Source of the DNA: Paractinoplanes lichenicola
GTDB lineage: Bacteria; Actinomycetota; Actinomycetes; Mycobacteriales; Micromonosporaceae
NCBI RefSeq assembly: GCF_016785085.1
Contig: NZ_JAENHO010000019.1
Coordinates: 1 to 64,000 of the forward strand
DNA length: 64,000 nt
Reading direction: 5' to 3'
The notes under the pieces were generated by a model, which was not told where the DNA came from, did not search any database, and was given only the letters and a program-made list of their open reading frames with translations. Shown here piece by piece: positions 25,190 to 34,009 of this stretch (positions are counted from its first letter, which is position 1; each line of letters starts with the position of its first letter). The position numbers and the translations under genes are program-made.

Positions 25190-25660
25190 ATGCGCACGCA
25201 GCGGCAGCTTGTCGACTTCTCGCTACAGAAGCGGGCAGTGCTGCGTGACGTGCACAACGGCAAGATCGGAACGCTCGAGGTCTGCGATGCCTCGCCATAC
25301 CTCAAAAGTGCTGCTCGATTCCATGGCGAGCCCACCGAGGAGCGCTGCCCGATCTGCCGGCGCGAGAACCTGACCCTCGTGCACTACATCTACGGCGACG
25401 AGCTCAAGCAGACCGCCGGGCAGGCCCGCAAGCTCGCCGAGCTGCCTGTCCTGGCGATGACGCTGCGTGAGTTCCAGGTCTTCGTCGTGGAGGTGTGCCA
25501 ATCTTGCGCGTGGAATCACCTGACCCAGCAGTATCTGCTCGGCCGGGACGCGCTCACCGCCGACGAACTCGATCGGGTCGAGGCGGTTGCCGCCTCGTCC
25601 GCCGCGGGCCGCCACCGCGAAATCGGGTCATCGTCACACAGTTGGGACGGCCGCAACTGA
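25190..25660 (+). CDS. DUF5318-family protein with zinc-ribbon-like cysteines
   Basis: The protein has 156 residues and is homologous by position and pattern to mycobacterial Rv0049. It has CPICRREN and a later CQSCAW, together a CxxC...CxxC zinc-binding arrangement, and a disordered C-terminus. It lies between padR and the class A PBP gene, an order kept in many actinobacteria. Function unknown. The ATG lies 7 nt after TACGCT, suggesting a leaderless mRNA. Confidence 0.85.
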   Translation: MRTQRQLVDFSLQKRAVLRDVHNGKIGTLEVCDASPYLKSAARFHGEPTEERCPICRRENLTLVHYIYGDELKQTAGQARKLAELPVLAMTLREFQVFVVEVCQSCAWNHLTQQYLLGRDALTADELDRVEAVAASSAAGRHREIGSSSHSWDGRN

Positions 25661-25850
25661 TGCGGATCGATCTCGCTACCGTTGACGTGACCCCGACCGG
25701 CTCGCGCATCCAGCGCACCAGCCGGTCATTTCCGACATCAGTCAGGGCGGCTGCCGGTATGCAGCCCGAATCGTCCGCCTGCGACGTCGCGGGGAAGGGC
25801 CTCTCCAGGGCTCTCCTCGCGTGCGTCCTCGCGACCGAGGTGTAGACCGC

Positions 25851-28640
25851 ATGAACCCGTACGGCGAACCGCAGTCTTCGCGTGCCCGGGCCCGAGTGCC
25901 CGGGTCCGCCGGCTCAACGCCTGACGACGACCAGCCTCGTTCCTCCTATTCCGGGTCGGCGCGGCCCTCGGGCTCCGCTCGGCCCGCGCCCGACGCGTAC
26001 CGCCGTGGGGCCGGCGGACGCGCCTCGGTAGGCAACGGCACCTCCGGGCGGGCATCGGTCGGCAGTGCCTCCGTGGGCAGCGCATCCGTGGGCAGTGCTT
26101 CCGGTCGCGTCGGTGGCTCGGCTCGGGTCGGTGGTTCGGCCCGCGTGGGCGCCGCCGCTCCCCCGCCGGGCCGCGCGTCGGTCGCGCGTGCCGCCGTACG
26201 GCCGGGAACTTCTGGTTTTGGTCCTGCCGACGGCCCCGATGACGAGGGCAGCTTCGGCGGTGGCCGGTCGGTCAAGGGCAAGGACAAGTCGAAGGCGGCC
26301 AAGCGCCGTCGCCGCACGAACATCCTGACCGCCGCCGCAGCCGTGATAGTCATCCTGCTCGGCGCGGGCGTCGTCGGCGGCACGTATTTCTTCGACGACG
26401 TCGACCTGCCGCCGCTGGCGACCGAGGAGCAGTCGAATGTGATCCTCGACTCCAAGGGCACCGTGCTGGCGAAGCTCGGCGATCAGAACCGCACGGTCGT
26501 GCCCGAGGCGAAGATCAACAAGGTCGTCGAGCACGCCGTGGCCGCCGCCGAGGACAAGAACTTCTACAAGCACCACGGCATCGACATGAAGGGCATCGTC
26601 CGCGCCGCGTGGAACAACTTCACCGGTGGCGCCACCCAGGGCGCGTCGACGATCACTCAGCAGTACGCCCGGCACGCGGCCGAGCTGAAGGAAATCAGCA
26701 TCAACCGCAAGCTGCGCGAGGCCGTCATCGCCCGCAAGCTCGAGGGCAAGTACGACAAAGACCAAATCATGGGGATGTACCTCAACTACATCTACCTGGG
26801 CGAGGGCCGATACGGCATCGAGGCCGCGGCGCAGGGCTACTTCGGCAAGTCGGTGCTCACGCCGGCCGGGCAGAAGAACGCCGTGACGCCGTACGAGGCC
26901 GCGGTGCTGGCCTCGATCATCAAGCAGCCGGAGCCGACCGACACGCACAAGGGCTACGACCCGAACTACAACCTCACCGATGCCAAGGATCGGTGGGAGT
27001 ACACGATGGCCAACATGCTGGAGATGGGCTGGATCTCGAAGGAGGTCTACGACAAGCGGGCCTACCCGAAGGTCAAGCCGATCAGCAAGAGCTCGGCCAG
27101 CAAGAGCACGGCGGGCAAGCCCGTCGGCATGGTCATGCGGCACGTCCGGGCCGAGCTGGCCGAGATGGGCATCAGCGCGACGGAGTTCGACAAGGGCGGT
27201 CTGACCGTCACCACGACGATCGACCCCGACGTGCAGAAGGCGGCCGAGGAGGCCGGGTCCCGCAAGAGCGAGGACTCGCCGATGAACGGCAAGCCGGCGA
27301 CCTATCAGGCCGCGGTGATCGGCATCGACCCGAAGACCGGCCGGGTGCTCGGCTACTACGCCGGCGACGACCCCGACGGCCTGGACTACGGCGGCTATCT
27401 CTCCGGCAACGGCAAGGAGATCACCGGCGGCCAGTCCCCCGGCTCGACCTTCAAGATCTATACGTTGGCGGCCGGGCTGAGGGAGGACATCTCCTTCAAG
27501 ACGACGTGGGACGGCACGAAGCTGCGGCCGAACGGCACGAAGATCAGCAACGCCGGCGCGGACCCGGGAACGGTCTGCAAGGGCAAGATCAAGTTCTGTG
27601 ACCTCGAGACGGCCACGGTCAAGTCGTACAACTTCCCGTTCTACTGGATCGCCGACGGCATCGGCCGCGACAAGGTCATCACGGCCGCCCGCGACGCCGG
27701 CATCAAGCACATGTACACCGACGGCAACGACCAGTTCCCCAACGGCAAGCTGGTCGACCTGACCAAGACCGACAAGTCGACGTGGGAGCAGAAGGGCTAC
27801 TTCGACAACGAGGTCGCCTTCGGTCAATACCGGGTCGTCCCGCTCGAGCACGCCGAGGGCGTCGCCACGATCGTCGGCAACGGCGTGCACCACGACGCGC
27901 ACTTCATCAAGTCGGTGACCAAGCTCGACCCCGAGACCGGCAAGAAGACGGTCGTCGGCGGTGAGAAGACCGAGGGCAAGCAGGTCTTCGACCCCGACCA
28001 GATGTCGAACCTGCAGTCGGTCCTCAAGGAGATCGTCCGGGTCGACGACCGCGACCTGCGCAACGGTCAGCAGAGCATCGCCAAGTCCGGCACCTGGGAG
28101 TTCAAGGAGGGCAGCGGTGACACCTGGTTCGTCGGGGGGATGCCGCAGCTCGCCGCGACGGTCTGGGTCGGCGGGGCCAAGGGCAAGGTCGAGCTGAAGG
28201 AATCCAACGGCCGCGACATGTTCGGCGCCGGCACCCCGTCCAAGGTCTGGAAGAAGTTCCTGGACGCCGTGATCAAGGCGAAGGACCTGCAGAACGAGGA
28301 CTTCCCGAAGCGCGTCGAGACCGGCAACCCGGACAGCCCGTTCGCCAACGGCCAGGAACCGCCGCCGCCCCCGCAGAACAACAACGACGGCAACAACAGC
28401 GGCGGTGACTGTGTGCTCGGCGTCATCGGGCCCGACTGCAACCAGAACAACGGCGGCGGGAACAACAACGGCGGCGGCGAGAACAACGGCGGCGACGACA
28501 ACAACGGCGGGGACAACAACGGCGGTGACGACGGAGGCGGTGACGACGGAGGCGGCGACCAACCTGGTGGCGGGGCTCCCGAAAACACCCCCGAGACTCA
28601 GTTGCCGACCCTCAACCCCACACTCCAGCCGGAGAACTAG
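25851..28640 (+). CDS. ponA: Class A penicillin-binding protein (transglycosylase/transpeptidase)
   Basis: The protein has 929 residues. A cytoplasmic N-terminus of about 150 residues is rich in Ser, Gly, Arg and Ala and includes a short repeat of ASVGS and GGSARV. One membrane helix lies at about 157-180. A GT51 glycosyltransferase domain follows (AAEDKNFYKHHGID near 230, GASTITQQYAR), then the transpeptidase with PGSTFKIY (Ser about 531), a KSYN motif and KSG near 745 in place of KTG. The last 100 residues are Asn/Gly/Asp-rich low-complexity sequence. It polymerises and cross-links peptidoglycan. ATG start with GAGGTG. Equivalent to ponA1 at the same position in mycobacteria. Confidence 0.95.
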   Translation: MNPYGEPQSSRARARVPGSAGSTPDDDQPRSSYSGSARPSGSARPAPDAYRRGAGGRASVGNGTSGRASVGSASVGSASVGSASGRVGGSARVGGSARVGAAAPPPGRASVARAAVRPGTSGFGPADGPDDEGSFGGGRSVKGKDKSKAAKRRRRTNILTAAAAVIVILLGAGVVGGTYFFDDVDLPPLATEEQSNVILDSKGTVLAKLGDQNRTVVPEAKINKVVEHAVAAAEDKNFYKHHGIDMKGIVRAAWNNFTGGATQGASTITQQYARHAAELKEISINRKLREAVIARKLEGKYDKDQIMGMYLNYIYLGEGRYGIEAAAQGYFGKSVLTPAGQKNAVTPYEAAVLASIIKQPEPTDTHKGYDPNYNLTDAKDRWEYTMANMLEMGWISKEVYDKRAYPKVKPISKSSASKSTAGKPVGMVMRHVRAELAEMGISATEFDKGGLTVTTTIDPDVQKAAEEAGSRKSEDSPMNGKPATYQAAVIGIDPKTGRVLGYYAGDDPDGLDYGGYLSGNGKEITGGQSPGSTFKIYTLAAGLREDISFKTTWDGTKLRPNGTKISNAGADPGTVCKGKIKFCDLETATVKSYNFPFYWIADGIGRDKVITAARDAGIKHMYTDGNDQFPNGKLVDLTKTDKSTWEQKGYFDNEVAFGQYRVVPLEHAEGVATIVGNGVHHDAHFIKSVTKLDPETGKKTVVGGEKTEGKQVFDPDQMSNLQSVLKEIVRVDDRDLRNGQQSIAKSGTWEFKEGSGDTWFVGGMPQLAATVWVGGAKGKVELKESNGRDMFGAGTPSKVWKKFLDAVIKAKDLQNEDFPKRVETGNPDSPFANGQEPPPPPQNNNDGNNSGGDCVLGVIGPDCNQNNGGGNNNGGGENNGGDDNNGGDNNGGDDGGGDDGGGDQPGGGAPENTPETQLPTLNPTLQPEN

Positions 28641-28722
28641 CGCCCGGATCGCCCCGTGCTTCCCGATCCGCCCGCAGGGCGTTGACGGAAGCATGGGGCG
28701 AAGTACGGCATGATGCCATGTC

Positions 28723-30246
28723 ATGAGCACGCAACCGTCCGAGGACATCGACCGCCCTGACAAGCCGAGCGCACCGGCGACGTCGGACGGCTTCGTGCGC
28801 GGCATCTCCCAGGCGATCGGCGGGCCGCTCGGCTCGCACGCCGTCAAGCCGGACGCCCGGCGTGGACGGTTCTGGACGGCCACGCGCATCATCCTCGCGC
28901 TGACGTGCCTGACCCTCGCGTTCTCATGGGTGCAGAAGTCGCCCTGCCAGAGCGGTGACTGGCAGCAGAACACGCAGTACACGCGGTTCTGCTACACCGA
29001 CGTGCTGGCGCTGTACTACGCCGAGCACCTCAACGAGGGCGCAGTTCCGTACAAGGACTGGCCCGTGGAATACCCGGTCGTGACCGGTTACTTCATGGGC
29101 GCCCTGGGGCTGCCGATCCACTCGTACGGGCAGGACCACCCCGAGATCAACCAGGGCACGTGGTTCTACAACACCAACGCGATCATCCTGTCCGCCCTGG
29201 CCGTGGCGACCGCCGCGATCATCCTGGCGCTGCGCCGACGCCGGCCCTGGGACGCGGCGATCTTCGCGGTCTCCCCGATCATCTTCTTCACCGCCACGGT
29301 CAACTGGGACTTCCTGGCCATCGGGCTGGCCGCGGTCGGGCTCTACCTGTGGGCCAAGAAGCATCCGGCCTGGGCGGGGTTGTTCCTGGGGCTCGGCGGC
29401 GCGGCCAAACTGTGGCCGCTGTTCATCCTCGGGCCGCTGCTCGTGCTGGCCCTGAGATCGAAGTCGCTGCGCTCGTGGACGGCGGCGATGGCGACCGCGG
29501 CGGCGGCGTGGGCCGTGGCGAACTTCCCGGTCTTCTACCTCTACCACGAGAGCTGGCTGAAGTTCTTCCGTCTCAACAGCGACCGGCCGATCGACTGGGG
29601 CACGCTCTGGTACATCGGGCGCTACCTCGACGGCAAATGGAACTCGGGCGCCGAGGGTGATCAAGGCCCCTTCCAATGGCTCAGCAACCACGTGCCGCAG
29701 CTCAACCTTCTCTCGTACGCCCTCTTCGGGCTCGCCTGCGTCGGCATCGGCCTGCTGGCCTGGCTGGCGCCGCGCCGGCCGCGGGTCGCCCAGCTGTCGT
29801 TCCTCGTGGTGGCCGCGTTCCTGATCACGAGCAAGGTCTGGTCGCAGCAGTACGTGCTGTGGCTGCTCCCCCTGATCGTGCTGGCCCGGCCGCGCTGGGG
29901 GGCGATCATCGCCTGGACGGTGGCCGAGTTCGGCTACTTCACCGCGTTCTACGCCGAGCTGATGGGCGCCGGGGGTAAGCCGGTCATCCCCGAGGGAACG
30001 TTCGTGCTGGCCTCGAGCCTGCGGCTGATCACGGTGGCGGTGCTGTGCGGGCTGGTTATTCGCGAGATCTGGCGGCCCGAGCTCGACCCGGTGCGCGAGT
30101 CCTACGACGACGACCCGGACGGTGGGCCGCTGAACCGGCCGGACGCCCCGTGGATCGCTGGCTTGCGGCGGCGGTTCCGGTTGGACCGCTCCCCTACGCC
30201 CACGCCCGCCGACCCACCAGCACCACCGGTCGTGGCGAAGGTCTAG
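28723..30246 (+). CDS. Polytopic membrane protein, GT87-like glycosyltransferase
   Basis: The protein has 507 residues with about 10 membrane helices and Pro-rich tails. After the first helix comes a periplasmic loop with FCYTDVLALYYAEHL and DWPVEYPVVTGYFMG, the acidic-loop layout of polyprenol-phosphate-dependent GT-C enzymes. It lies directly downstream of ponA, as Rv0051 does in M. tuberculosis. The donor is presumed to be a polyprenol-phosphate sugar. The acceptor is unknown. Confidence 0.85.
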   Translation: MSTQPSEDIDRPDKPSAPATSDGFVRGISQAIGGPLGSHAVKPDARRGRFWTATRIILALTCLTLAFSWVQKSPCQSGDWQQNTQYTRFCYTDVLALYYAEHLNEGAVPYKDWPVEYPVVTGYFMGALGLPIHSYGQDHPEINQGTWFYNTNAIILSALAVATAAIILALRRRRPWDAAIFAVSPIIFFTATVNWDFLAIGLAAVGLYLWAKKHPAWAGLFLGLGGAAKLWPLFILGPLLVLALRSKSLRSWTAAMATAAAAWAVANFPVFYLYHESWLKFFRLNSDRPIDWGTLWYIGRYLDGKWNSGAEGDQGPFQWLSNHVPQLNLLSYALFGLACVGIGLLAWLAPRRPRVAQLSFLVVAAFLITSKVWSQQYVLWLLPLIVLARPRWGAIIAWTVAEFGYFTAFYAELMGAGGKPVIPEGTFVLASSLRLITVAVLCGLVIREIWRPELDPVRESYDDDPDGGPLNRPDAPWIAGLRRRFRLDRSPTPTPADPPAPPVVAKV

Positions 30247-30258
30247 GTTTTCGCGCTC

Positions 30259-30690
30259 TCACTGGTCTTCGCGTTCGGATTCTTCGTCGCGTTCGGGCTT
30301 CTCGACGCGTTCGGGTTCTTCGTCGCGTTCGAGTCCCACATCGCGCTTGGGTTCTTCGTTGCGCCCGGGTTCCTCATCGTGCTCGGGTTCTTCGTTGCGC
30401 TCGGGTTCTTCGTTGCGATTGGGTTCTTCGTCGCGTTCGCCGGTGATGATGTCCTCGGGTTGGAGGTCGTCGCCGCCCGAGCCCGTGACGATCACGTACG
30501 ACTCGGTCAGCTCGACCACGGCGAGGTCCACGACCCGTTCCCCGCGGCCGTTCTCACTGCAGGCCCGATCGAACCGGTCCCCCGGCCTCGCCCAGTGCTG
30601 CGTGTGGAAGCCGGGCTCACCCTCCAGCCGCCAACCACCCGAAACAGCCCGAACCGAAGCGACGAAGAAGCTCAGCCGCACGACACCCAT
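30259..30690 (-). CDS. Small protein with acidic hexapeptide repeat tail
   Basis: The protein has 143 residues and starts at an ATG preceded by GGGAGAGG. The N-terminal 85 residues form a small beta-rich domain (VRLSFFVASVRAVSGGWRLEGEP, VVELTESYVIVTGSGGDDL). The tail is about nine copies of a six-residue unit like ERNEEP or ERDEEP, encoded by an 18-bp DNA repeat. No family is recognised. The highly charged repeat is probably extended and variable in copy number. Confidence 0.75.
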   Translation of the reverse strand: MGVVRLSFFVASVRAVSGGWRLEGEPGFHTQHWARPGDRFDRACSENGRGERVVDLAVVELTESYVIVTGSGGDDLQPEDIITGERDEEPNRNEEPERNEEPEHDEEPGRNEEPKRDVGLERDEEPERVEKPERDEESEREDQ

Positions 30691-30872
30691 CTGCCTCTCC
30701 CCCGGCCATTTCCGCCGCCCGTGACCCGGCCCGCGCCCGTCACCCACTGCGCGCCGTTCGTCGCTTCCGACCCGCCGCCCAACTTTTCTTGATCTTGCCC
30801 GTGTACGGCCATCCCTAGCCCCCACCCGCCCTGGGGACGTTAGCGGGGCGGGGGGATCGGTGCACGGTCCCC

Positions 30873-30898
30873 TGTGGATAACCCGGAATTGTGGATAA
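30873..30898. promoter_or_regulatory. Two perfect DnaA boxes
   Basis: TGTGGATAA occurs at 30873-30881 and again at 30890-30898, both in the minus orientation and spaced 17 bp. Each is the exact complement of TTATCCACA. They lie in the 270-bp gap between the repeat-tail gene and the convergent membrane-protein gene. Confidence 0.7.
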
Positions 30899-30963
30899 CG
30901 GGGCGATCTTGACGGAGGGCGGGCAGGATGGCGGGACCTCGAAAGGGCGGTGGATCTGGGATG

Positions 30964-33081
30964 TCAGCGCAGGTGGAAGAGGACGGCGTCGTCTATGTCT
31001 TCGCGGCGGATGTTCAGGGCGTCGACCGGGATGTCGCCGGCGCGTTCCCAGGGGGTGCCGGCCGACTGGGAGCGGAGGAGCAGGACGCGGTCGATGTTGA
31101 GGGAGCGGAGGTATTCGATGCTGGCGGCGTCGGGGAACGTTTCGACATTGCGGCGCAGCTCAGCCTGGCGGGTCGCGGCGAAACCGCCGTTGCTGCCGTT
31201 GACCATGGGCTGGAAGCGGGTGGTGGACCAGAGCATGACGGTCTGGTCGGTCAGGGCGGCCGTGGGCAGCACCAGCATCGGGCCGCTGACCGTGCGCATG
31301 GCCGTCGGCTGCGACGGGACGACCGGGTGGGCCGTTGCGTTCCAGCCCTCGACGAGCACCAGCATCAGCGGCACGAAGGTGGCCAGGCGCAGCCACGGGC
31401 CGGGCCAGGGTGGGATGCGCTGCTCGGAGAGGTGTTCGGCGCGACGGACGAACTCGGCCACGGCGCCGGCCGCGAGGATGGCCAGCAGCAGCGTAGCCCA
31501 GATCATCAGCCGGCCCGGGATGCGCAGGCCGAGCGAGGCGGGGAGGTGGCCGAAAACGGGCAGGTAGGTCCAGCGGCCCTCGTAGAAGTTGGTGCCGAGG
31601 GTCAGGACGATGGTGACGGCCAGGGCGGCGAGCAGCAGCAGCCGCTGGCGCAGCGTCCAGATCGAGAACGCCAGGCCCGCGAGCGCAAGTGCATAGAGGA
31701 CGAAGCCGGGCAGCAGGCCCATCTCGGCCGGCCAGCCGAGCGACGAGCGCGGCACCTCGTGCGGGGCGCCCCAGATGCGGGATTCGGCGGGGCCGATGAG
31801 CAGGCTGCGCAGCGGGGGCGAGAAGAAGGTGATCTCGGTGGTGGCCGGGCCGGTGTCGGGGACGCGGAAATAGGGAATCGCGATCAGGCCGCTCACGGCG
31901 GCCAGGAACAGCGGGCCCAGCGTGTCGGTGAGCATGAGGCGCCAGCCGAGCACGGGCCGTTCGGCGGGGCGGCGCAGGCGGCGGATGGGCACCCCGAGGA
32001 ACAGCACGATCAGGATGAGGCCGAGGACGATCAGGAACGGGCCGCCGAGCGAGAAGCCGAGGCTGACCTGCCACGTCGCGACCAGCCACCCGGCGGCGGC
32101 CCACTTGGCGCTGCGGGCCGCGGGGCGCAGGCCGCGACGCAGCGACCAGCCGTGGCCGCGGGCGAGCATGGCCAGGGCGAGGGGGATGCCGCCGGCCGAG
32201 ATGATGTCGAGGTGGCCCTCCTGGGCGAGCCGCCAGGGCGCGTAAGCGATGGCCACGGCGGCCACTGCGGCTCCCGTACGGCCTGCGCCGAGCTGGCGGA
32301 CCAGGGCGTAGCCGCCGATCGCGAGCAGCGCGTGGGCCAGCACGAAGAGGATGTTGTAACGCAGGATCGCGGCCAGGGGCCCGTCGCCGATCATGCCGAA
32401 CGGGGCGTAGCCGAGGAGGCTGTTGCCGTACGCGAAGGTGTCGGTCAGCGGAAAGAAGGCGTTGGACTGCCAGAGACGGGCCGGGTCGGTCAGCAGGATG
32501 TGCCCGGACCAGGCGATCTGCCAGGCCTGGCGGGACGGGTCCCAGACGTCCTGCGGCAGCGTGTGCAGCGGGTAGCGCAGGGTCGGCCAGGTCAGGGCGA
32601 CGGCGAGCAGGATGCCGGCGTAGGTGACCAGGGCGTACTCGTGGATCAGCGATCGGAAGAACCGGCGGGTGCCGCGGCGGAGCCGGCCGGGCGGGCGCTC
32701 CGAGGTGGTGGCGAACGCCTTCCACGGGTCGGGCGGGGTGCCGGGCGGGCGCTCGGACGGCAGCGGTTCGGCGTGCTTCTTCTTGGTCTTTTGTGGAGCC
32801 TCGTCGACCTTGGGCAGGTCGACCTTGGTCTGGGTCGCCCCGGACCCCGCAGCGGGTCCCGCCGCGGGAGTTGCAGCCGACGCAGCGGGTCCCGCCGCGG
32901 GGGGTGCAGCCGACGCAGTGGGTCCGGCTGCCGACGATGCGGCGGGCGGCGGCGGCGCTTTCTCCTGCGACGGCGGGCCGGGCTGGGCCGGGATCGCGGA
33001 TGACGTGGCCACGGCGCCGGGTGGGGCGGCCGGGCGCGAAGGATCCGGGGCGGTGGGGTGTTTCGGCTGCTCGGCGGTCAT
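30964..33081 (-). CDS. Large polytopic membrane protein, GT-C-like
   Basis: The protein has 705 residues. A cytoplasmic N-terminus of about 125 residues is rich in Pro and Ala, with repeats of AAGPAA. It is followed by about 11-12 membrane helices and a C-terminal soluble domain (LRRNVETFPDAASIEYLRSL). After the first helix is a DPSRQAWQIAWSGHILLTDPARLW loop, similar in layout to GT-C glycosyltransferases. I cannot assign substrate or family firmly. ATG start with GGGGAGAGG. It lies 22 bp downstream of the endonuclease IV gene, probably in one transcript. Confidence 0.8.
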   Translation of the reverse strand: MTAEQPKHPTAPDPSRPAAPPGAVATSSAIPAQPGPPSQEKAPPPPAASSAAGPTASAAPPAAGPAASAATPAAGPAAGSGATQTKVDLPKVDEAPQKTKKKHAEPLPSERPPGTPPDPWKAFATTSERPPGRLRRGTRRFFRSLIHEYALVTYAGILLAVALTWPTLRYPLHTLPQDVWDPSRQAWQIAWSGHILLTDPARLWQSNAFFPLTDTFAYGNSLLGYAPFGMIGDGPLAAILRYNILFVLAHALLAIGGYALVRQLGAGRTGAAVAAVAIAYAPWRLAQEGHLDIISAGGIPLALAMLARGHGWSLRRGLRPAARSAKWAAAGWLVATWQVSLGFSLGGPFLIVLGLILIVLFLGVPIRRLRRPAERPVLGWRLMLTDTLGPLFLAAVSGLIAIPYFRVPDTGPATTEITFFSPPLRSLLIGPAESRIWGAPHEVPRSSLGWPAEMGLLPGFVLYALALAGLAFSIWTLRQRLLLLAALAVTIVLTLGTNFYEGRWTYLPVFGHLPASLGLRIPGRLMIWATLLLAILAAGAVAEFVRRAEHLSEQRIPPWPGPWLRLATFVPLMLVLVEGWNATAHPVVPSQPTAMRTVSGPMLVLPTAALTDQTVMLWSTTRFQPMVNGSNGGFAATRQAELRRNVETFPDAASIEYLRSLNIDRVLLLRSQSAGTPWERAGDIPVDALNIRREDIDDAVLFHLR

Positions 33082-33103
33082 GAGCCTCTCCCCGTGCGGC
33101 GCG

Positions 33104-33880
33104 TCAACGACCCGTACGCTCCCGCAGGAGCGCGATGTCGGCGGTCTGTCCCTCGCTGCCGCCCGGTGTCTCGACGACGGCCGGTGCGTCGGCGGCCCGG
33201 ATCGCGGCCACGATGAGGTCCGGGTCGATCTTGCCATTGCCGAGGTTGTCGTGCCTGTCCTGGCCGGAGTCGAATCCGCCCTTGGAGTCGTTGGCGTGGA
33301 TCAGATCGATGCGGCCCGTGATCGCCTTGACGCGGTCGACGATGCCGACCAGGTCTTCGCCGCCCGCGTAGGCGTGGCAGGTGTCGAGGCAGAAGCCGGC
33401 GCCGAACGAGCCCACCGCCTCCCACAGCCGGGCCAGATCGTCGAAGCGGCGGGCACACGCGTTGTCGCCGCCGGCTGTGTTCTCGATCAGGATCGGCAGT
33501 GGCAGCCCGCCGTCGTTCTCCGCGTATTCGAAGGCCTTGCGCCAATTCTCGAAGCCGGCCGCGAGATCCTCGCCCTTGCCGACGTGACCGCCGTGCACGA
33601 TCAAGCCCTTCGCCCCCAGCTCGGCCGCGGCCTTGGCGTGCGCCACCAGCAGCTTGCGGCTGGGGATGCGAATGCGGTTGTTCGGAGAGGCGACATTGAC
33701 GATGTAGGGCGCGTGAATGTAAACGTCCACCTCGGACGCGCGCAGCGCCTCGGCGTCCTCCCGCGGTTTGGGGCTTTTGTAACCCTGCGGGTCGGTCAGG
33801 AAGAACTGCACCGCCTCGGCGCCGCGGGCGGTGGCCTCCTCGAGCGGGGCGGCGGGATCGACATGGGCTCCGATGCGCAT
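33104..33880 (-). CDS. nfo: Deoxyribonuclease IV (endonuclease IV)
   Basis: The protein has 258 residues and cleaves DNA at abasic sites in base-excision repair. It is a TIM-barrel with three zincs. Ligand motifs are all present: VYIHAPYIVN, LIVHGGHVGKG, ILIENTAGG, FCLDTCHAYAGG, HANDSKG and the signature DRHDNLGNGKI. ATG start at MRIGAHVDP. It precedes the large membrane protein gene. Confidence 0.95.
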   Translation of the reverse strand: MRIGAHVDPAAPLEEATARGAEAVQFFLTDPQGYKSPKPREDAEALRASEVDVYIHAPYIVNVASPNNRIRIPSRKLLVAHAKAAAELGAKGLIVHGGHVGKGEDLAAGFENWRKAFEYAENDGGLPLPILIENTAGGDNACARRFDDLARLWEAVGSFGAGFCLDTCHAYAGGEDLVGIVDRVKAITGRIDLIHANDSKGGFDSGQDRHDNLGNGKIDPDLIVAAIRAADAPAVVETPGGSEGQTADIALLRERTGR

Positions 33881-34009
33881 GGGACGAGACTACGACGAGC
33901 GTCCGACACTTTCCTCCGCGCGTCACCGCGCCTTGCCGGGTCTCGTTAGCTCCATTGATCACGTTTGACCGATATCGGCCAGGGGCCGGTGCGAAGTGGG
34001 AGATGGTGC

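Noticed and set aside
25914..28982. A 1022-codon open frame on the strand opposite ponA
   Set aside because: It is the antisense shadow of a certain penicillin-binding protein in high-GC DNA; the translation is a Val/Leu/Arg/Gly string without motifs.
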